DNA of 64,000 nt, from contig JAJLRJ010000007.1 of assembly GCA_024195265.1 (NCBI GenBank), positions 32,316,948 through 32,380,947 on the forward strand. Reading direction: 5' to 3'. The position numbers were made by a program, and so were the translations under genes. Positions 34,788 through 46,744 of the stretch are shown here, piece by piece. The notes below the pieces were generated by a model, which did not search any database, was not told the DNA's origin, and saw nothing but the letters and a program-made list of their open reading frames with translations. This stretch comes from Dendrophyllia cribrosa. Lineage: Eukaryota; Cnidaria; Anthozoa; Scleractinia; Dendrophylliidae. Positions within the stretch are counted from its first letter, which is position 1. Each line of letters starts with the position of its first letter.

Positions 34788-34836
34788 GATTCGCTCCGAC
34801 GAAGGGCTAGCGCTCGAAACGTCAGCTATTTGAATC
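34788..34836 (+). ncRNA. hammerhead ribozyme-like motif, third copy
   Basis: Same 49-nt layout as at 34070-34118 (CCGACGA, GGGC-TAGC-GCTC, GAAAC, GTC, GATTC/GAATC). It directly abuts an inverted partial copy at 34751-34785. Confidence 0.5.
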
Positions 34837-34909
34837 TTTTTACGGTGGTCAATTTACCTTATCGACTCAGTCGATAAAACTAAATTCTCGTATATCGTTG
34901 ATTAGCCAA

Positions 34910-35905
34910 TCTATATGGCAAGCGTGAATTCAGGGTCTAGAGTAGAAACGAGGTTTATTGATATGGTACTTACATTTAATACCGGCTAAAATAAATGATT
35001 TGTTTTCCATGATGCCAAATATTTTAAACGGTAAGAAGTCCAACTATACGATTAGAAGTTTTTAATTCGACTCATAAGCAACTACGGAACAACTGGTAAA
35101 TCCCTTAGTTTAAACGAAGGCACCATTTTTACGCTTGCATGCTGGTATTCTATTGTTGGTAATATTTGCAAAGCACTCACGCTACTTAAAAGCTGTAAAC
35201 GGTCAAATGGTTCAGCAGTTTTCTTTGTTCAACTGTGGAGTAAAAAGCTGTTAAGCTCGTTAAATATTGATTCCCATAAGTTGAATGACGTCGTTCCATC
35301 GACATCTTGAAGTACGAAGGACCGAATATTTCACGGAATTGTTTTGGATTTGTGGTCCAATAATGTTGAAAGAAACATAACTAATTTTCCACTTCTTGTA
35401 GGTTTATGCTTGACTATCTAGCAAGGTAAGAAACTCAGTTCAAATCTTACACAGGCCCCCTCCTTATCTGGCAGTAGCAAGTTGGTTTGTCTCTAGTATT
35501 TGTTTGTAAAGAGATTTTAGCAAATCAAGACTCAATCACACTAAATTGTTAGCCTTGAATTGAACACGGATATTGTTTTCGTGAGAAACAAAACTCTGAG
35601 AGAGAGGTAAAGCTAAAGCATTCTGTTGCAGTTTGGTTCAACACTTCACGCTTAACAGCAAAGTGAGATAATGCGAATCCCATTTGACCTGTGCGCTCTC
35701 ACAACCTTGTTTTTGAGGTATGACCGTTTGAAGAGGGCTCTTGTCAAGTACCTGTTATGAAGCCAAGAAAAATCAGTCCGTCAAAAAGCTAGAGACAGTG
35801 GAAAAATTATCGTTTACAATGTTTATGATAATTATAGCCTTCTATTCACGCATTAAAAACCGTAAAATCGACGCCCTATGACTGCTAGAGATCTGGTGCT
35901 TGACT
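34910..35905. other. intergenic upstream of the gene at 36000
   Basis: AT-rich sequence without open frames of note, repeats or RNA genes that I can support. Confidence 0.4.
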
Positions 35906-35910
35906 GCTCT

Positions 35911-35920
35911 TATATTTAAA
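35911..35920 (+). promoter_or_regulatory. TATA-like box
   Basis: TATATTTAAA lies about 80 bp before the ATG at 36000, a distance that allows a short 5' untranslated region. The spacing is the only support. Confidence 0.35.
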
Positions 35921-35999
35921 TGACGACTTTTCTGTTTTCATACGGTTTCATTATAGCTGACGACAATATATACTTCACGATGTTACTTTATTGAAAAAG

Positions 36000-38358
36000 A
36001 TGGCAGCCAACAGATACAGAGCCCTTCTGACCCTAGTGCTGTGCGTCGTTGTTCGGGCATCCACCACTACGGGTACGTTACTAATTTAGTCACTCTTTAA
36101 AAATATCGCTACATTTGTGGGAATCAACGTTTTCTGCAGCGATTAATTTATAGTTTTAAATACGTTTTAATGTTTTTCTTTCCAACATAAGCGCTTAATT
36201 ATAAATAGTATCACAGGAAGATTCTAACTGAGAAACCCCCGAATGTGAGCATTTCTGCTAATCGTTATTCCTGTATTTTTTTTATATATTATGGCTTGCG
36301 CTTCTTGTAACCATCTATTGCATTCTTATCGCAGATCAAAATAAAAATTCCACTAATGTGGTTGCACGGCAATTCATTCTTCCACCAAGAATTCGCCAAA
36401 TGCCACTATCAGAGGGATTGTCAGGGAATACCCCGTCTGTGATGGCGGCGGCGTTCCGTGGTCTACCAGGAACTACTGAGGTCACCGCACAACAGGTTGA
36501 GGACCAAATTGACCAGTTGAACCGGCTCAGCCAGCAGCTACGAGCTTTACCCAAGTCTCCTGCACCCCTTGAGCAAATGTCCAAAGAACAGCAGTTTCCT
36601 CTGTCCAGATATGTTCCCCAGACAAGCAGAGGATTACCTGAAACTGTTTTTGGGCGACCCTTGGGAGTTGATCCGGGTTATGTAAAAAATATAGCTAGAA
36701 ACCCATTAACAGGACCCAATGGACTAACAAAAGATGTTCTCTCAGACTTGATGTTTGGCAATCTCAAAAGTTTGGCTTCAGCAGGGGGTTTAAGCAACTT
36801 TAACAGCCCGATAGAAGGAAACGAATTGTCCCCTCAAATGCTTGAAAATTCTCAAGTGAGTGGATTTGACAATCCTTTACTGGCAGGAAAGCTGGAAAAA
36901 ATGAGCGGATTTAACAACCCTTTGCTGGAAGGAAAGCAGGGACAATCACCTTTTGGAGGGCAGGGTCTCGGATTTCCACTTCCACCAAATCAAAACGCGG
37001 ATTTTAATGATCTACCTAACAATAATTTGGACGATTTAAAAGAGTCATCCGATCTTCGATCCAGACACCACACTAAAAGTGGACGAAAGAAGAAAAATAG
37101 CAAATCAGACACGGTAACGAAGCTCCTTTTGACTTTACTGGTTGACAAGTTAAAAGACATATACGAAATGGACAAAATGAACAGCACTCAAAATAGATCC
37201 TTCAAAATGGATTCTTCGACAATAGGAAAGATTGAAAACACATTGAAAGAGCGCATGCATCCTGCAAACAACAAAAACCACTCTGAGAATGCTGCCGAGA
37301 AAGACACTAAGTTAATACCAAATTTCGACTCTAATCTTACCTTCCCTTTGACGATTTCTGACAAAAAAGGGTCTCAGGTTTCGCTCATTGACTCCCCAAA
37401 AAACGGTGAAAAAGATGATAGTTCTTCACTCGATGTTGACACTATAAACATTGAGAATATAATAAAGGGCATTGAGAATGGCAACACTGCGCCAAAGGAA
37501 AACAGCAGCACCCACATTAATGGAAATGGCGTTGATTCCGGGAACAGCCCACAAGAAATTTCCCAGAAAACAACCAAAACACTCAACAACGATGACTTAA
37601 ATCGCACAGGATCAAGTTCTGAGTTTCACAGAGTGAAAATGGAACCCGAGGGTGTACTAGGAAAGAGCGAAACTATTCCCACTATTTCAGACTATCACCC
37701 CACCATGGACACAAAAACACCAGATGGAATATTTGATGTTCATACTGATAAAGCCACAGTAACAGCGTTTCCTACGTTTTCTGTTTCATCTATACTAAAC
37801 CAAGAAATTCCTGGAAACGTAAAAGGAAGTAATCGAGTTCTGAATGAAAATACTTTAAAGTCTGAATCTATTGGTTTTACGGGTTCTCCAACAGCAAAAG
37901 AACCGATCACCACTTCTGTAATCGATGAAAAGAACGTTCCGACAACAAACACTGGAGAAGGCGATGCTGATAATTACCTTGAAGCTTCAAGAGTCCTCGG
38001 AGCTGTGTTCAATAAGGTGAAGGATCCATTAGCCAGAAAGAGCGTCGAGGTTGCTATCAAAGCAATGCTGAAGTTGATGAAATCAGACAGCGCCTATTCT
38101 AAAAAGCAAACTGTTCCATCAGTGAAGAAGTCGTGGATAATTGAGGAAAAAGCGAAACGGCTATTAAGAACAATCCATCTGCTTGCTAAGGCGGTCGATG
38201 AAGAAGCCGAAGAAACGTCGTCAAGAAAAAAGAGACGTCATGATCGCTGGCCTGCCAAGCACAAGTTCTTTAAGAAATGGATCTTATATAAACACCCAGG
38301 TCACCACCACAGATCACATCACACACACCATCATAAAAGGAAATATTCAAAACACTAG
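36000..38358 (+). CDS. secreted disordered protein with basic His-rich tail, 698 aa, two exons
   Basis: Exons are 36000-36072 and 36335-38358 in phase 1 (donor ACGG|GTACGT, acceptor TTATCGCAG|ATCAAA). The signal peptide is MAANRYRALLTLVLCVVVRA. The mature part begins with a Pro/Arg segment and a short coiled-coil-like stretch (QVEDQIDQLNRLSQQLRALP). LMFGNLKSLASAGG follows at about residue 163. Two tandem copies of SGF(D/N)NPLL(A/E)GK lie at about 200-225. A Lys-rich helical stretch (TKLLLTLLVDKLKDIYEMDK) comes next, followed by a long Asn/Ser/Lys/Asp-rich region with sequons (NST, NRS, NHS, NLT, NSS, NRT). Near the end are a basic helix, KKRRHDRW (a possible proprotein-convertase site) and a His-rich tail. 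No cysteine in the mature part and no known domain. AATAAA occurs at about 38945. Confidence 0.88.
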
Positions 38359-38359
38359 T

Positions 38360-39080
38360 TATGTAACTTGTAGTGTAATATGATGCTAAAACGTCACTTT
38401 CAAGACACGAAACACATGAACATGACGTTCATTTGCTTGGTTTTTATATAACAGGTCATTCAACCGCATCAGTGATACTCGATAGTGAGATTAATAATAC
38501 CTACGACTCACGGAGATAGTCATATATATATATATATATATATATATAGCTGAAGCACACAACAAAGCACGCCTTTTACCTTTTCTGAGTTCCTTGTTTT
38601 TGCCAAAAAAACATCAGTAGGTAAATCTTGCTGTGTAGCAGCCCTTTCATGCCACCTCGTCGAAATGAAAACGGAAGACAAATGATAAGATTAAAATTGA
38701 CTAAATTGATTAAATTTAACTATCATTGAGTTAAGAAATAGTTAATTAAATGTAGAGTTAACCTCTCGAGCTAATTGCTCGATCACAAAATCTTCGTGTT
38801 TGTGCCATCTCTAGTTGGTACATTTGAAAGCGTAAAGTGCGATTGGCATCAGTTTACCTTTAGCTGTTTAAGTCAGGAAAAAAGTATAACTAAAAACGTT
38901 TCCATGTCATACTGGTATTATTTTTGAAAATGTTACACTTCGTCAATAAAACAACAATATTTATGTATTTGTGTAATCATAATTAATTTTAACTGTTAAT
39001 GAAATAAAGCTCCGCTAACGCTTTTCCTAGTAACTTGTGCCGATGGAATTATTTTAGGGCATAAGTAGTACGGTTTGGAT
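38360..39080. other. 3' flank with (TA)n microsatellite
   Basis: A run of TA dinucleotides occupies about 38523-38548. AATAAA at 38945 could serve the gene ending at 38358. No coding frame was recognised. Confidence 0.45.
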
Positions 39081-39084
39081 GCAG

Positions 39085-39217
39085 CCTCGTTCCCATCAGT
39101 CGCTCCTTGTTCTAGTGTGCTGCTGCATATAGAGAAGGAGTGGACACGTTTTGCATCCTTCCCTTGACGCCCTGCGCTCCCTGTTTTCCCGCGCTTCACC
39201 GGCGCATGGGAACGAGG
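39085..39217. mobile_element. short MITE with CCTCGTTCCCAT ends
   Basis: Terminal inverted repeats CCTCGTTCCCAT and ATGGGAACGAGG bound 133 bp. It is non-coding. Its ends resemble those of the palindrome at 11565 only in the first six bases. Confidence 0.55.
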
Positions 39218-39298
39218 CAGGTTTGCTTGAACCCAATTTTTATTTATAGAGAGAGAGGTTGAAAGAGAAATAGCTACACTTACACCTTTAATCAGATA

Positions 39299-39497
39299 CA
39301 GTAGACCCCCGCCCTATGACCACCACGTTTATAATATGACCACTTCGTTATTACGACCACTTTTATTTATGTAATAGGGAGCATGAAAACGCGCTCATTC
39401 AGTCATTTCTTATCTGAAAACCCTCGTTTATGGGACCACCCGTTAATAGGATCACATTTTATGGCCCGACGGTAGTCGTATAAAATGGGTTTCACTG
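39299..39497. mobile_element. MITE with pogo/Tigger-like ends, copy 2
   Basis: It starts CAGTAGACCCCCGCCCTATG after a TA and ends GTATAAAATGGGTTTCACTG. Inner GACCAC/GTAGTC words match the copies at 3620 and 41521. It is more diverged than the first copy. Confidence 0.55.
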
Positions 39498-39499
39498 TT

Positions 39500-40940
39500 T
39501 AGAAACCGCGGTAACTCTCTAAAATATGCATGGAGGCAACTTATTATGGACATAATTGAGAATAGTGATCTCGCTAGCAATCTTTAGTATGAAAAAAGGT
39601 CACAATCTGTGGAATGATTTGTATTACTTTCACTCTTTAATCCCCTATAGTTTCATTGTCATTGATCAGGAAATAAAACTGAAAATGCAAAACATTGTGC
39701 ACATCGATATTGCGTAATACATTTTTTGTCACATTGGTTTAGTTTCCATGCCAACTATCATAACAGTCATAACGGCTAATATTGTTGGTGTGTATAACAA
39801 TCCTAGGCAGTTTACCGTGTCGTTAATAGCCGATTTCGAAAAAATACCATAATAATCTTTTATGTGCAGGCTCAGTCTCACCGGGGTGTAATTATACCAG
39901 TCTCCTTTTGTTGGAATGGCACAATGGCATTCAGAGTGCATGTAGGAACACTAGGACGTAGCATTGTGTGTTCGTCTAAAAATGTGCACCGTATGCAAAT
40001 TGCCAAGAAGTTGAAGCATAGCACGTACAGTTCGTGCTCGGTAGGGTCGCAGCTCTTAGAAGCCTCTATTTTCATTGGACTTGTAAAACACAGCTGCTAT
40101 TGTTTTTAGGGTTAGGGTATATTGTTGTGTTGTTTGTCCTATTGTTATCTCTAAGGGTGGCAAGCCAATGGTGTGAGACCTTCTAAGAGCTGCGACATCA
40201 CCCTTCGTGCTGAAAACAAAAAGGAATTGGAAAAATCAGGCTTACATCAAGCACCACCCAAACCTGCACTTTAAAGAGTATTGTAGTATTTTTCGAAGTG
40301 GCCTATCACAGACTTGACGTCGTTTGGAGACAGTGTAAATAAAGACTAAGACTATTAAATCTCCTGAACATTTTAATAGTTTACAACTTTCACTTTTACA
40401 AATTTTCACAACTTATTACTTCCCGTTTCAAACTAATGCCAAACTAATGATTTATACATTGTTTCTCTTTTTAAGTGTTTATTGAATTGAAAACTGACAC
40501 TTTTTCAGTAAAAATTTCAACTTGAATTGTACACTTAGAACTAATAAAATGAATATTCTTTCCAGTTCCCATTTTTTCTTCTTTCAGAGTCAAACACAGT
40601 GTAATGGTTACAGGTTGTTCAATGACCCGTCTTACATGTCCTTCAAGAGCATTGGCTGTTGAGTGAATTCCACTATGAACTGTTAAGAAATATCTATTGA
40701 GCTAAATTTCGGAATTTGGATAATGTTTCGTTCGAAATTTATCAAACTTTTTAGGAATAAAAATAAAGGTTTGGGTAGACGTTTTAGTATTGTCCTTGAC
40801 AGGTAGTTTCATTCCAGAAAATCAATACACTTTATTTGTAAATTTTGGTGTTTATGATACAAAAAGAGAGATTTAAGAAAGAAAGTGTGTTTATATAGGT
40901 GATATATTTAAACCCAACATAAACCGCGAGTTAAAGCCAA
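39500..40940. other. intergenic with one small inverted-repeat element
   Basis: An inverted repeat TCGCAGCTCTTAGAAG (40047-40062) and CTTCTAAGAGCTGCGA (40180-40195) probably marks a 149-bp MITE. The rest has no coding frames or RNA genes that I can support. Confidence 0.45.
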
Positions 40941-40945
40941 TAGGG

Positions 40946-40952
40946 TATAAAG
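40946..40952 (+). promoter_or_regulatory. TATA-like box
   Basis: TATAAAG in CAATAGGGTATAAAGAAGC is a strong TATA match. If used, transcription would start near 40975, and a 5' intron would splice to TTTGCAG at 41980, just before the ATG at 41993. Confidence 0.35.
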
Positions 40953-41520
40953 AAGCAGAACAATCCATGCATAACGAATGCACTGTTTCTTACATCATTT
41001 GGTTGAAAGCAAATACCATCACTGTCTTACGACCGGAGAACGTTCAGACAAAAAATATGGTGTCAAAATGATTTTTGTCGGCCGCTGAATTCCCTTTTCA
41101 AGTTTGGGTACGGATTGTGAACATGTAGTAAGTAGTTCATTCAATCGGTCTATGCGACCGAGGATACATGGTACGAAACATTTCCGATGTCACATCGCGA
41201 ATAATAGATCCACCATATTAACGAAAATTATTTCTCACAAATAAACTTTTCAAAATGAACTAAAATTAAATTTCATCGAACCGATATAATATGTATATAC
41301 AAAATAATACAGATTTGCTGAGAAATAGTCTGCCACCTTAGGGTTAATTTTCTGTTTTGACCAAGTTATCTTAAAGTAGTGTTGAATGGTTTATTACTGG
41401 ACTGAATCATGATCTTTATTTCACTCTTTAAACGAATTAGCTTACGTTATTTTAAGATATCATTTTGAGATATTTAAAGGTGTGTTTTAGGTTATATGTG
41501 AGCGTGCCTTCATTGTCACA

Positions 41521-41845
41521 CAGTTGAACCCCATTAATACCACCAACAACGGGCAATAGATATGTGGTCGTATTAACAGGGTGGTCGTATTTACAGCGTT
41601 CGGTTAAATTATTATGTAAGGCCCTTTTCTAAGTCACCGGTAAATTAAACCACACTCATCAAAGAGGAAGATTCTAATCACTCTACAATATGAGGAATGA
41701 AATTTGCAATTAAACTACTTCCTTGTTTGTCATTTGATATCTGCTTTTTTAAACATAAGGATATGACTGAGTTTTCGTTCGGGTGAAGAAAAGTGGCCGT
41801 AGTAGTGAGGTGGTGTCGTATTAACGGGGTGGCATATGGCCGAGA
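41521..41845. mobile_element. decayed pogo/Tigger-like MITE fragments
   Basis: CAGTTGAACCCCATTAATACC at 41521 and repeated GGTGGTCGTATTAACGGGGT words at about 41570 and 41820 belong to the same family as 3620-3797. The copy seems disrupted by an insertion. Confidence 0.45.
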
Positions 41846-41992
41846 TCTACAGTACAACTTCCAATATAAAGACAACCTGATCCTTAAAAGTGATGTACCT
41901 AACTGCAAAACTACAGTAGCTGTTATGGTTGTTATTGACAAATGTCATTGATTATCATTTCCTTCCTTTTATCTTTGCAGTAAATTTCTATA

Positions 41993-44436
41993 ATGAAGCT
42001 ACTGTTTACAACGTTTGTTCTGATATCGTGCTGCATTCTGGTTTCTAAAGGTATTAAGAATTATATCAATCCAGGCAAAAATTCCTTTTTGCCACTGAGT
42101 TTATTATACAGCGATCTCTATCGTTCATAAGCCGTAAAGTACAGTAAAAACCCGCCTATAATAACCAAGTGGAGAACCTGTAGGCTAAACTTTTGGCATT
42201 TAAACCCCTATTATATAAGAACCTGTTGAGCCTAAAAATTGAAACAGGTTGTTATTCGGAAAATTAGAAAAAATAGGAATGAAAACTGTTTTATATAGAT
42301 ATCTCACTATGCAGAATCTCTTGTAATTTCTAGAAAAAACATTTGTGATATACTACACACAAATAATTGTTTCTACTAATTAAAGAGGACCTAGAGAAGA
42401 AAGTTGTTGGACCAGCAGCAAGCACCTTTTTCTCTTAAGAAAATAAGAACCTATTTAAGAACCCAAATAGTCTGAATTTTAAGCAGACACCAAATATATA
42501 AGAAGCTGTTTAGGTTAACTTGGAAAAATCTAGGTTGTTATGCACAGGCTTTTACTGTACATCGTATGCTCAAATATTGACTGTTCTTGTTTATCTAGGA
42601 CTTCGGAAACAAAAGGACAGAGCCAGGAATACAAACAAACTGACTAATTTTTTCCAAGAAAACAACAGCACCGTATCTACATCAGAAAAGTACAACAAGA
42701 CGAAAGACAAAGGAAGCAGCAAGCACTTAACAAAGATCAAAACTCCCGCAGGAGATAAATATAAGCAAAGGCTTAATGAGACTAAATTTAGTAATACGAC
42801 TCGCTTTATGAAGCATACAAAGCAACACTTAAACACTTCTCAAGATGAAAAGAAACAAAAAGCAGCAATTCGCCAACTGTTGTGCATCCTCTTCAACATT
42901 TCAAAAGAGAGCGAGTCTTGTAAAGATAGGCACCATTCAAAGAAAGCCATGATATGGCCAACAAAAATGTTACCATGGTTAAAAAATGTTCTAATAAACA
43001 AGCTGAATCGCGGAGAAAATAATCGCATGTCCTTCTTGGACAGCATGGAAGACCCTACAGAGTCACCCTTTGGTAGTGAATCGGTAAATAGCATCTCTGA
43101 CAACTGGGATGGAAATCCCCTACAAATGCACAGAAAACATCGACATGGTCTAAAAATGGTCCCGTTATTAAAGACTTTAAAAGCGAAACTCTTTGGACAG
43201 AGGTCGCCTAGCGATGTCGGAACTCTTAATGATGCTTTAAATGGTGAAGGGCTCAATGGATTTGGAGCTATACCAACCCAAGGTAGCTCACATCTTATTC
43301 ATCAAATCTTAAGACAGGCTTTAGGAAGTTCCGACAGGAATTCGGTTTTAAATGAAATGAGGCAGGAGCTGAATCTTGCAAGCGACCGCGGAGAAAGCGA
43401 AAGTAACGAAGGATTTGATGACTTGACTGGAAGAAACAGTCTTGGTCAATTCAACAACGGTCTTCAAGGATCCCCCATTATGTCTGCACCCAGCCAAGGT
43501 GTTGGTATTGGACAGTTAGGTGGCGTGAATATGTTCCAAGGTAATATGAGAACACCACTTATGGAGCAAACCATTCGTAGAACACCATTAATGGAGCAAC
43601 CCATCCATGCACAAATGTTGGATAACGGTGCCATAGCCCCGATGCCAAGACAGCCTGTCTTTGGTTCAGCGTTCAAAACGTCGTCCTTTTTAGGCAATTC
43701 TCCCATTGGCAGGTCCCCTCTCATTGGTAGCCCTCTCAGAATGTCCCCCTTCCCTGGCTCGCCAATCAGTTCTCCGACATCAAGAAGTTCTCCAATTCAA
43801 AGTTCGTTTCTAGAAGCACCACGTCGGGAAGGCTCCCTTCTTCAAAGAGCTGGTGGATTTAACCCTCCAATGGCGCCATCAATGCTAGAACGCACATCAA
43901 ACCCCACGCAACGGATGTATACTGACAGTGTAGAAGACGTGCCAGATTTTACAAGTCAGCAAGACAACTTCATCGAACCAAACGAACCCGAGGAAAGACC
44001 TTCGCCACGGCCACGTCCTCAGCCTCGGCCTCGCCCTCTCGGCAACATGGTCATCGAAGAAATCAGCGACAACATGGCTCGCGGAAGAAATCTCCCAATG
44101 CAAGCAAACCCTGATTTAGATCGCTTGATGAAGTTGCGGTCTGACTACCGGTCAACAGGAAATCCTACCAGTTCACGGCCGTCTCGTCTAGGACTTGGTG
44201 GTAATTATGAAAATGGACTGCGTTTACCAGTAGACTCAAATTCACTGGGAACGGCCTCTGTTTTGTCCAAGGATGAAGATTCAATAAATTTCGAGGATTT
44301 AAACGCTCAACGCTCTTTGGCATTTAGAAGAGGGAAAGTCTTAAAAGTAGCAAGCAATTCTCATGCGCTTTCATCCAAAAAATCCAGCTCACAACATCAT
44401 AAAGAGATCAACAAGAAGCCCAAAAATGGAGCATAA
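41993..44436 (+). CDS. secreted disordered Ser/Pro/Arg-rich protein, 631 aa, two exons
   Basis: Exons are 41993-42050 and 42599-44436 in phase 1 (donor AAAG|GTATTA, acceptor TTTATCTAG|GACTTC). The signal peptide is MKLLFTTFVLISCCILVSK. The open frame extends 5' of the acceptor (to 42520), but that part is intron. The mature protein opens Lys/Asn/Thr-rich with sequons (NNS, NKT, NET, NTT, NTS, NIS). Two amphipathic basic stretches follow, one reading KMVPLLKTLKAKLF. SSHLIHQILRQALGSSD comes next, then two RTPLMEQ words. SPLIGSPLRMSPFPGSPIS-type Ser-Pro repeats lie at about residues 391-425, and RPRP repeats at about 487-502. No domain known; the Cys content is negligible. Same plan as its neighbour ending at 38358. 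Confidence 0.87.
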
Positions 44437-44439
44437 GGA

Positions 44440-45205
44440 ACATAGACGAACGGAATGTGCTCTAATCGTTCAAATGTAGATAATACAATTCTCCTAAAGT
44501 TATCTGTAACTCTTACAAACTTCTCCCGTAAAGTAACTTTAGTACGAAACTTATCAAGAAACTTTCTTTGAAAGCAAAGCTGCCTTTTAGTTAAGCCTAG
44601 CGGTTTTTGGTTTGCTAAGAAATTAAAACAGCAATAAGCTTGAAGACGCAAAAAAGAAACGTCAACGCTGGGAAAGTAGCATATTTAATCATAAAAGAAA
44701 ATGTTAGGACTGGGAAATTTAGCAAACAGATGACCCAGAGTGGCTGCCTTAGCACCATTTAGATCTAGGAGATCTTATTTTAAATGTGTTCAGTTAAGGT
44801 AATCCAGCAACACCATGTTTTACATATCTGAGGACATTTTAATGTGGCAAGCCATTTAATTTTTTAGAAGCCTTTCTTTTTTTCACTGAAACCATGTTTT
44901 GACAGGCGTTTTTACCAAAATTTCAATGTTCCTAAATTGCGAAAGATATCCAAAATCAGACAGTGAAAGGATCCAAAATGACGGAGTTTTGGAAATATAA
45001 TAGGAGTTGAACAACTAAACTTTCTTCGGAAAAAAACCTTACATCTGTGTTTGTGCACGTAACAGAGGACGACCATGTAATTTAGCTAATGTTAAAGTGA
45101 TCGTTGTCAAGCCATGGCGGCCGTCTGGAATGGTTATAAGCAAACAAGAGTCAGGATGCGATAACTAAGGTTTAAGAAGACAAAAACGGATGATAACGTC
45201 CTTTA
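44440..45205. other. 3' flank, intergenic
   Basis: No gene or repeat recognised beyond short homopolymers. Confidence 0.4.
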
Positions 45206-45211
45206 CAGTGT

Positions 45212-45469
45212 GTCTCAATAACACACGAACTCTGAAGTTCAAACATCAACCACAAGTTTCGATTTTACTGTCGCATTATCATAGCGGAAGTCTCGCAAAA
45301 AGGTCAACAGGTCATGTTTGTGGTTTGTGATTGGCTGATTCTGATCTATTTTGTTAGTTTCTGTTTACAAGGCTCCAATGTTTGTCGCTATAATTATATA
45401 TGATTGACGGCAGCGTAAAACGTAAACTTTAGCTGAGCATTGCGCTTAAGTGTTCGCGTGTTATTGAGA
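45212..45469. mobile_element. inverted-repeat MITE, TCTCAATAACACACGAAC ends
   Basis: Ends TCTCAATAACACACGAAC and GTTCGCGTGTTATTGAGA bound about 258 bp of non-coding DNA. Confidence 0.65.
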
Positions 45470-45474
45470 GGCGC

Positions 45475-46740
45475 TATAACTACCCAAAGCACTTTCAAGA
45501 CCTTTTTTGCCATTAAAATACGGCAATACTCTAGTTATTATATATGTATCTTTGAATTAAAAAAAAGAAATGCAAACTGCAGGTGTGGTTGAGTTAATTT
45601 AGAAACGGTAATTCCAGGCCATTGTCCAAATTTCACTTTGTTTTCTTGCACACTGAAGTGTGAACTGTCATGATGGGTGCCGCAAGGTTCAAAAATAAAC
45701 TATTTAGATTAAAGTTTAGTAGGAAAAGTAGGTAATGATACCAACTTAACGTTTTGTGCTGTCAATTTCACTAGCTTTTTTTACTCCTCCCCAAAAACAA
45801 ACAAACAAAAAAAAACTAACGTTTAATATACTGAAGACAAATTTATAGTGATAGGCTCACAACAGAGAATTGTAGCATTACCTTTTCAAATTGTCAAATT
45901 GTCGCGAACTAAAGGAGTGATAATTATTTAACGACATCAATAACATATCAACTCTCAAGAGGATCAACCTAAAGAAAAAATCTTAAAGTCAACTCTCTAT
46001 CTCGTCCCCCCTGAATTTCGCTTGTTTCTTCGTAACGTAGCTCTCATCTAAGGAGAACAGCGGACTGACTGCTTAAAAATACATACCTCCCAAAGCGGAC
46101 ACTGGAAATGCCTGGACATTACTCCCATTCTCCTTTACTTCTTTCAATTAACTACGACCCCATGAAAGGTCCTTAAGTACTATTTCTGACATCATCACTT
46201 TTGACGATAGGCAAAGTATTTGATGAACAACCGATTAAAGGAGAAAGAAATCTCTCTAAACATGACCAAACGATCAAATAATTTAGTTTAGAGTTTTATA
46301 CGAGAAAATTATAATAGGAATGTTGATTTGTAAAATCGAACACAAATTTGGCCTTCCCACCTAGCCTAGCCACCTAGCCAAGCCTAGCCACCTGGCTACT
46401 TCTTGTTAAAATTTTCCACTTTCCTCAGTATTTGTGTGCAAACTTTTCCAACACTAACAAGGAACTTGGTGGAAAGATAAATAAAAGTGTAGCTAGTTTG
46501 AAATCAAAACTCGACCTACGTGCCCCAAATTGGAAAGAAATATTAGCTTACTTGTTGCAAACGAAGTTTTGGTCAGCTTGGCTGTATTTTCGGGGGATAG
46601 CGGCCAGAAAGCGGCATTTGAGGCTTCAAGAGTTAATTAGAGCGGTATTGTTGTAGTTCTGACTCACGGATTTCTAGTGTCAGGTTACATCAATCTCTAT
46701 TGCAGAGACAGTACACTAGTACAATTACCTTGGACACAGC
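45475..46740. other. intergenic; one unidentified frame
   Basis: A 74-codon plus frame at 46432-46656 (including KSVASLKSKLDLRAPNWKEI) follows a good acceptor (CTTTCCTCAG at 46428) and could be a terminal exon or remnant. I found no upstream exon and recognise no domain. The rest is AT-rich. Confidence 0.3.
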
Positions 46741-46744
46741 TCTG

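Larger units (their letters stand above)
33155..34890. mobile_element. composite Penelope-like insertion carrying a GPCR fragment
   Basis: The whole block is bounded by a perfect 14-bp direct repeat, TATATCGTTGATTA, at 33141-33154 and 34891-34904, so it entered as one unit. It contains four parts. (1) A 449-bp arm, 33157-33605. (2) A GIY-YIG coding centre, 33606-33780. (3) The matching inverted arm, 33781-34228. (4) A unique 410-bp GPCR segment, then a second hairpin of the same terminal repeat, 34635-34890. Long inverted terminal repeats, variable-length duplications and a C-terminal GIY-YIG nuclease are known features of Penelope-like retroelements. The reverse transcriptase part is missing, so it is non-autonomous. 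Confidence 0.8.
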
